A DNA stretch of 64,000 nt from Sphagnum compactum (taxonomy: Eukaryota; Bryophyta; Sphagnopsida; Sphagnales). The notes under the pieces were generated by a model. The model saw nothing but the letters and a program-made list of their open reading frames with translations. It made no database searches and had not been told where the DNA came from. Location of the stretch: NCBI GenBank assembly GCA_965153455.1, contig OZ234503.1:9367118-9431117 (forward strand). Direction: 5' to 3'. The position numbers and the translations under genes are program-made. Position 1 is the stretch's first letter, and each line of letters starts with the position of its first letter. This document shows, piece by piece, positions 58,231 through 64,000 of this stretch.

Positions 58231-59265
58231 TAAACAAAAATTTGTAGTGATTTCATTTCCAACAAATTTTGTCACTTTTTCAACCCAAAAAATTGGAATT
58301 TTTAAGGAATTTTTTAATTGTAAATTTGATTAATTTTATTTTTGGGAAACTTAAGCAAAAAAAATTATATCACAAAATTGGAAAAAAAAAAAAAAAAAAA
58401 AACCTGACACAAAAGGGGAAATTCTTATAAGTTCAAACTTCAAACCAGAAATGATAATTTAAAATAGGAAATTTCTCCTTCTAGAAGGTGCCAACTGGTG
58501 CACATTTACTCAAGATGCCTTGCAGCAAGTTGAAACCAGATAGGAAGCTATCACACCCACGGCCTCTCTAATGTCGCCTAAACCCTAAACCCTAAAATAA
58601 TTTAATTGAAATCACCCAAAAAAAAAAAAAAAAAAGGGAAACTCAGACCATAGTGGTAAAGGGGCAGCTTCAACATAATTATTGTCTGTCAACTAATTAA
58701 CTAATTTTGAAGATTCTATGTCCAAAAATAGAACATTTTTCCTAAACATTTCAAAAATTTCTCTATTTTCATTGGCAAAAGCTTATTTTTGAAAAAAAAT
58801 AACTTCAAGAGATCTATCTATGAAGGAAGGTAGTTTGTTTTGTTTTGTAGCAATGAGATCCACTGAACCGGGATGCTTCAGATTGTGTTCGTTCTTGGTG
58901 TCTTTGGAAAGCTCCTTACAAGGAGGGGTGCATGTGCTTGGTTCCATGTCGTTTGGACTTGCGGTGCAATAGTTGGTGAATATTGAACAATTTTTTCACT
59001 GAAAATTAAATTAGATTGTAACTAAAATTTTTGGAGGAAGTGGAATGTACTTTTGTTGCTGTTGTAAAGATCTTGATGAGAGGATTTGATGGAATTTATT
59101 GGGTAATATTTGAATTAAGAATGTGGGAGGGAGATATTGATTTTTAAGTGATTTCTGGCACTGAAAATTCAACTAAATTCCAAAAAACCATGTTCTGGAA
59201 GGAAAAATCAGTTGAGGACGTGCTAGCAATTGGGCCAATGGCACAGGCCACACACTAGTATAATT
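58231..59265. other. AT-rich DNA with telomere-like and poly-A tracts
   Basis: A short interstitial telomere-type run CTAAACCCTAAACCCTAAAA lies at 58577-58596. Poly-A tracts are at 58382-58402 and 58617-58635. Family D copy 2 is at 58668-58812. No gene. Confidence 0.55.
58668..58812 (+). repeat. Dispersed repeat, family D copy 2
   Basis: Same orientation as 6290-6440. Shared words include AGCTTCAACATA, ACTAATTTTGAAGATTC, TTTCAAAAATTTCTCTATTT and a closing AACTT-CAAG. About 52 kb from copy 1. Confidence 0.5.
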
Positions 59266-59267
59266 GC

Positions 59268-59400
59268 TTTCGAAGCTGCCAAGGTAGCTGTCAAGGTACT
59301 ACGACAGTTCACAATTGGTGTCGAAGCTGCCAAGGTATTACAGTAGTTCACAATTGGTGTCGAAGCTGCCAAGGTACGATGGTAGTTCACACTGACAAAT
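59268..59400. repeat. Tandem repeat ~45 bp x 3
   Basis: Units share TCGAAGCTGCCAAGGTA, TAC-AC-GTAGTTCACA and ATTGGTG. Short, recent and non-coding. Confidence 0.82.
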
Positions 59401-62400
59401 TGTGGACATTGGCTCAAAATGTGGGACCAAATGAAAACATGTTTCTATGTTTTCTCTCTCTCTAGTCAAAAAACCAACGCTCTTTTGATTTCTGTGTGTA
59501 TTTTGAGGGATCCTCCCCAGGGAGGGAGAAGAACCCTAAGCCCCGAGGGCAAGCAAGGGGGAGATTTTGCTATTGTTAGGTGTTTCTTCTGCAGAGGAAA
59601 GTAAAAAGAAAACCCATTGACTTAGTACCCTCAAGCTCACCCTGAGGCAGGGCAACAACACCCTCGAGTTAAGTTAACGGGGCCTCAAGTGGCCCTTCCT
59701 CAGGAGAACCCACTCATATAAGAACCTTTTCCCGACGATGCAAAAGTCTCGAGTTGCAACCTTTTGCCGGGTTTGACTCTTAACACATATGACTTTTTCG
59801 TAGTAATGGGTTGACTTGGTGACCTGATATAAAATCCATAGTGCCTTTGCAAAGGATAGTAGTCACATTTTTAACAAGGCTTTTTAGGTAGTTAGTGTGA
59901 ATTAAACTCACAAACCATTTGCCATCCCATCCATTACCATATGAGAGAATGTATTTTATTTTCCATTTAACCGCACATTGATTGAGAAATTTGTTTGTTT
60001 GAAAATTTTATGTTTTTATATAATTTATGAATTATGTGTAAGGACTTAAAGCAATACACAACTCAAACGTTCATTGGCTTTCAATTACAAGTTATCCATG
60101 TCCCTCTATTCATGCATTCCCTCGGGGCCTCCCTTCCAAGCAAAAACCCTTCAATGCCAAAGAAATCAACCATATCTCAAAATTCCCTTTCATCCAATCA
60201 ATTTGATGGGTCCAATTTGCATTTTTCTGAGTTACTTTATACAAAGTTTGAAAGCAACTTTTTTAGAGATTTACAATTATGTTACCATTTTATTTCATGA
60301 AAACATGGGAATTTTTCACTTTAAAGTTCCTTGACATACCCATCAAATTAAAATTGTTGTCATTAAAATCGGCATACTCAATAGAACATTCTTTTGGGAC
60401 ATCATGTTGCCATGATTAGGGATGTCCTAAATAAGGTGTCCTTGGTAATATTTTGCTTCAAAATAGGATTCATTTAATTCAACCAATGTCCCATCCAAAT
60501 TCAAGCAACACTAGGATGGCCCAAACACAATGAGAGATTAAAAAAACGATGGCAAGATGACAAGGGACGTGAAAACAATGGTAGGACATGTTAATATAAC
60601 AAGAGCACATCAAACAATAGAAAAACGATGGGAAAATGATAATAGGATGACAAATGAACAACAAGAGATGAAAAACCAATGACAAAATGACAAAAGAATG
60701 ACAATTAAATGTGAACAAAGGTTTTTAACCTACAATCCCACTTTGAAATATATTTCACAAATGGTCACTATCTAGTTTTAGGCATTAAGGCAACCTTTCC
60801 AAAAGGTGTGATCTTCAAGAACCAAAATGATTTTTTTATTTTTAATTGCCTAATTAGGTAGTAATGTTTAAAGATTTGCTCCAATTTTACTAGTGTAATT
60901 GGAAGGCACCTCACTAAGCATATTTTTCCGTCATTATTTGCAGGATATTTCAAAATACGAGAATGCCCACCATATTTTTTTTACATTGATACCCACTAGG
61001 TATTGCAAGAAAAAAAAGAAATTGGAACAAGTCTTTATGCTTGGTAAATACCCACATCCTTGGGCATTACACTATAGATACAATAGTTCAACTAATATGT
61101 ACCATGTAATGTTTAGTGTGACCAAGTCACAATGTGATCACATGGCAATTTGAAAGCATAAATTGTGCTAAGGATTGATCCTTGCACCCAAATGTATATA
61201 ATTTAAGTGAGCTCACACTTTATGTATTGTTGTATTCACACAATCACATAGAACAAAAAATGTTTCTAGGGGAGGGAGATACATCTCAATGGAGCCTCAC
61301 CTTTCATGACTCCATTTACATATGTACGATTGGCCAATTAAATAGTTGATGCAAATGAATATTGACATGATTGGCATTATGCAAGCTTCTAAAACACTCG
61401 TATATTGTTATTGCATAATGATGTTATGTGAACAATATGTGTATGGTAAGGTTTGAGGTCAAAGGCATTACAACAATTTTGCCATTTTTCAACATGTTTG
61501 TGTTGTATTTTTTATGCATTTTCAACACATTGAGAATGAGTTCAAGGTTCCTTCTTGATGATAATATGATAAAATCATGTACATATTGTTTTGTAAAACA
61601 TATCCTCATGTACATATTTGTCAAAAACAACATGTTAAAAACAACATATCAACATATTTTATATTATATCAATAACAATGTTATCTCACTTGTTTTCCAA
61701 AATTGCAACAAACTAAATTTCAACGCCTTTCAACACAACAATGTTAGTGTTTCTTGCATGTTTGTAGTTGAGGTGTTTTGAAATTTTACAATGTTTGTTT
61801 TTATGTCATAGCAAGTTTCAACCACAAATTGTTATGCATATGACATGGGTGTAGTGCACAATTTTTTCACCTTTTATCTTGTAAGTTGTGATGTTGCTTC
61901 CTTTGATTATTTTCAAGTTTATTTTATCTTGTTTAAAGCTATTTTCAAATTTTCCAACAATAATATGTTACAATTTTGATTAAAAAAATGTAATCTAATG
62001 ACACATTCTATGATTGCCTAACACAATTCATCGTCAAATGTGTAACAAAAATGTTTCTATTTATTAACAGAGATCATGAATTTTTTTTTGTCAAACCACT
62101 ATCAATTGTGCATGAGTTTTGTGTTGCTTGTTTTGATGTATTTGATTGTTATTTTATTTATGCATCTTCAACACAATTTTTTTTACTTTCTTCACATCTT
62201 TGATAAAAGACTTGTAGTTTTCTTATGTGTAAGTATTGTAAATACTATTTAATTTACAAAACGTTGGGTCATATCAGCAACAAAATGCACTCAATTTTGT
62301 TATGATTGGTTAATAGTTCATTATCAATTTTTTAACACACTTGGTTCTTGTTGTTATTGTCTAGAGTTATATTGATATATGTCATTAATCCTTAAATTTG

Positions 62401-63411
62401 GGTTTTGTTACAATATGTTTTCATTTTAGCATGAATAATTTATTTATTTTACATTTAGAATTTTTCAATTTTTGTTATTTTTTGAGGTTGCAAAGAAAAA
62501 TATGTGTAAAAATATGAAACAACAATTTTAGTTTACAAAAAATGGGTTTCCTATAGTTTGTACTGGTTAGCTATTAAATATTTGTGGGTAAGTTGTTTTG
62601 TTGGTGAATTAGGCTTGTCAAGATTACTTAATCTCTATTTCTACTTCTAATAACTGATAATATCTATGTTGGAGATGAAATGATAGAACAAAGCTAACAT
62701 GATATAACACATGATCGTTATTTTTGAAGACCAAAATCCAATGTCTTCATGGTAGGGTTATTAAAAAGGATGTTTCAACACATTGCTAAAATCCTTCTTG
62801 ACTTCATTACTTGTGATTAAAACAAATCATTTTAATTGAAACTTATTTTGGTGTTCAATGTAGGTTTCAACTTATTTCTTATAGTGTTTTTTTTAATGCT
62901 ACCTCAAGTCTTTTGATGTGTTCTCAATGTTGTTCAATGTTCCTCAATATTGTTCAATATTGCCTTGGCATTTTTTTTGACATTCCCCATAAAGTTTTGA
63001 CATTTTCTAAACACCCCCATCTTCACCAAATGTTTCCCATTGTTTGGAAAAAAATCTTGAAATTTTTTTCATGTTATTTGACATCGTTCAACCTTTTCTT
63101 GACGTTGTTTAAAGTCCCCAAAGCCTTGAAAAGACTTCACATTTTCAATATTGTCCCCAATGTCCATCATCACCTAAAAAAGAAATATATATATACATCT
63201 CCTCACATCTTCTTGTTGTACTTCACAAACCTTGTCATCCTCCCATCACCCTAATGGTGTTCAAGCTTATACAGGATGGTTTGTAAACCTAAAAAAACCC
63301 TTGAACAAAAAATTTACCAAAGATGCCTTATTTGGGACATCTTGCAAGTAGACAAGACATCCCAAGGACATCCTTCCTTAAACAAACATTGGCAGCCATG
63401 ACATATTGAAT
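59401..63411. other. Intergenic DNA, AT-rich
   Basis: 59500-59760 is a GC-richer patch (GGGGCCTCAAGTGGCCC and similar) that may be a fragment of a larger element. 60480-60720 is low complexity made of GATGACAA/GAACAATG-like words. Open frames at 61428-61781 and 62913-63254 have no recognisable domain. No supported gene. Confidence 0.5.
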
Positions 63412-64000
63412 AAAAAGGAATAAAATGTCATAAAATATTGAATATAAATTGTTGTCAATTTTCATTCAAAAATTTGTTACAAAATTAGTGGAGTGTCACA
63501 CAATTTGTGTAGCAAAATTACACAATGATGTGACTAGAACATGACATAGAAACAATGGAATTTCATGGTCATTTCGTGACAAAGCGCCATGTGAAATATG
63601 AAATAACATAAAGAATGAAAAGGAATAAAATGTCACAAAATACAAAATAGATTGTTATCAATTCTTGTCTGAAAAACTATTACAAACTCAATGGAATGTC
63701 ACATGATTTGTGTTGAAACATTTCCCAATTGATGTGATAAGAACATGACATAGAAATAGTGGAACCTCATGGTCATTCCACAATGAATCACCATGTGAAA
63801 TATGAAATAACATAAAGAAATAAAAAAGAATAAGATGTCACAAAATATTGAATACAAATTGTTGCCAATTCTCATTTGAAAAATGGTTGCAAACTTAGTG
63901 GAATGTTGTTCAATTTGTGATGCAAAATTGCATGAATGATGTGACGAGACATAGAAATGGTCATCCCATTACAAAACATCATCTAAAATCTGAATAAAAA
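63412..64000. repeat. ~205-bp satellite, running off the window end
   Basis: Nearly three units starting at 63412, 63618 and about 63822. Each has AAAAAGGAATAAAATGTCA, GTTACAAAATTAGTGGAGTG-like, TGATGTGACTAGAACATGAC, ATAGAAACAATGGAATTTCA-like and CATGTGAAATATGAAATAAC. Units are 80-90% alike by eye. The array continues beyond 64000. Confidence 0.85.

Overview
The window is nuclear DNA of a land plant. Genes are sparse and intron-containing, spacers are AT-rich, TTTAGGG-type (telo-box) motifs occur near genes, and there are Ty3/gypsy and hAT relics, many small inverted-repeat elements and many short tandem arrays. The gypsy RNase H relic, the F-box/kelch style and the MEKK1-type kinase would fit a seed-free plant (bryophyte, lycophyte or fern), but that is an inference and the species is not identified. 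I saw no bacterial operons, rRNA, tRNA or CRISPR.

Layout: (1) 0-8.9 kb: gypsy relic, AT-rich spacer, one copy of a small repeat family, an odd GC-rich repeat island (4.9-5.9 kb) and tandem repeats. (2) 8.9-12.5 kb: F-box/kelch-type gene 1 (+) with a long non-coding leader. (3) 12.5-26 kb: intergenic, with a hAT transposase C-terminal relic, three MITE candidates with inverted ends and short tandem duplications. (4) 26.0-27.4 kb: a two-exon gene (-) for an unrecognised, probably nuclear, low-complexity protein. (5) 27.6-37 kb: AT-rich gene desert, ending in a 375-bp inverted-repeat element. (6) 37-40.8 kb: F-box gene 2 (+), three coding exons, preceded by a fourfold repeated cassette that looks like a duplicated exon-intron unit. 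(7) 42.2-44.4 kb: six-exon gene (-) for mitochondrial ribosomal protein mL46, convergent with F-box 2. (8) 44.7-52 kb: tandem arrays, a decayed hAT transposase, a foldback hairpin and a second, inverted copy of the 2-kb repeat family. (9) 52.4-56 kb: possible small exons, then a single-exon MEKK1-type MAPKKK (-) with a CAG-rich leader. (10) 57-64 kb: a ~156-bp satellite just upstream of the kinase, more AT-rich spacer, and a ~205-bp satellite running off the window end.

The five confident genes are functionally unrelated, as usual in plants: two putative SCF substrate receptors, one mitochondrial ribosome subunit, one MAPK-cascade kinase and one unknown. Exon models for mL46, F-box 2 and the unknown protein were built by hand from GT-AG sites; in each the joined exons keep frame and total length is a multiple of three. 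The points most worth a second look are the repeated splice cassette ahead of F-box 2, the unknown 345-aa protein, the paired MITEs with matching target-site duplications, and two long hairpins at 44.7 and 50.3 kb.
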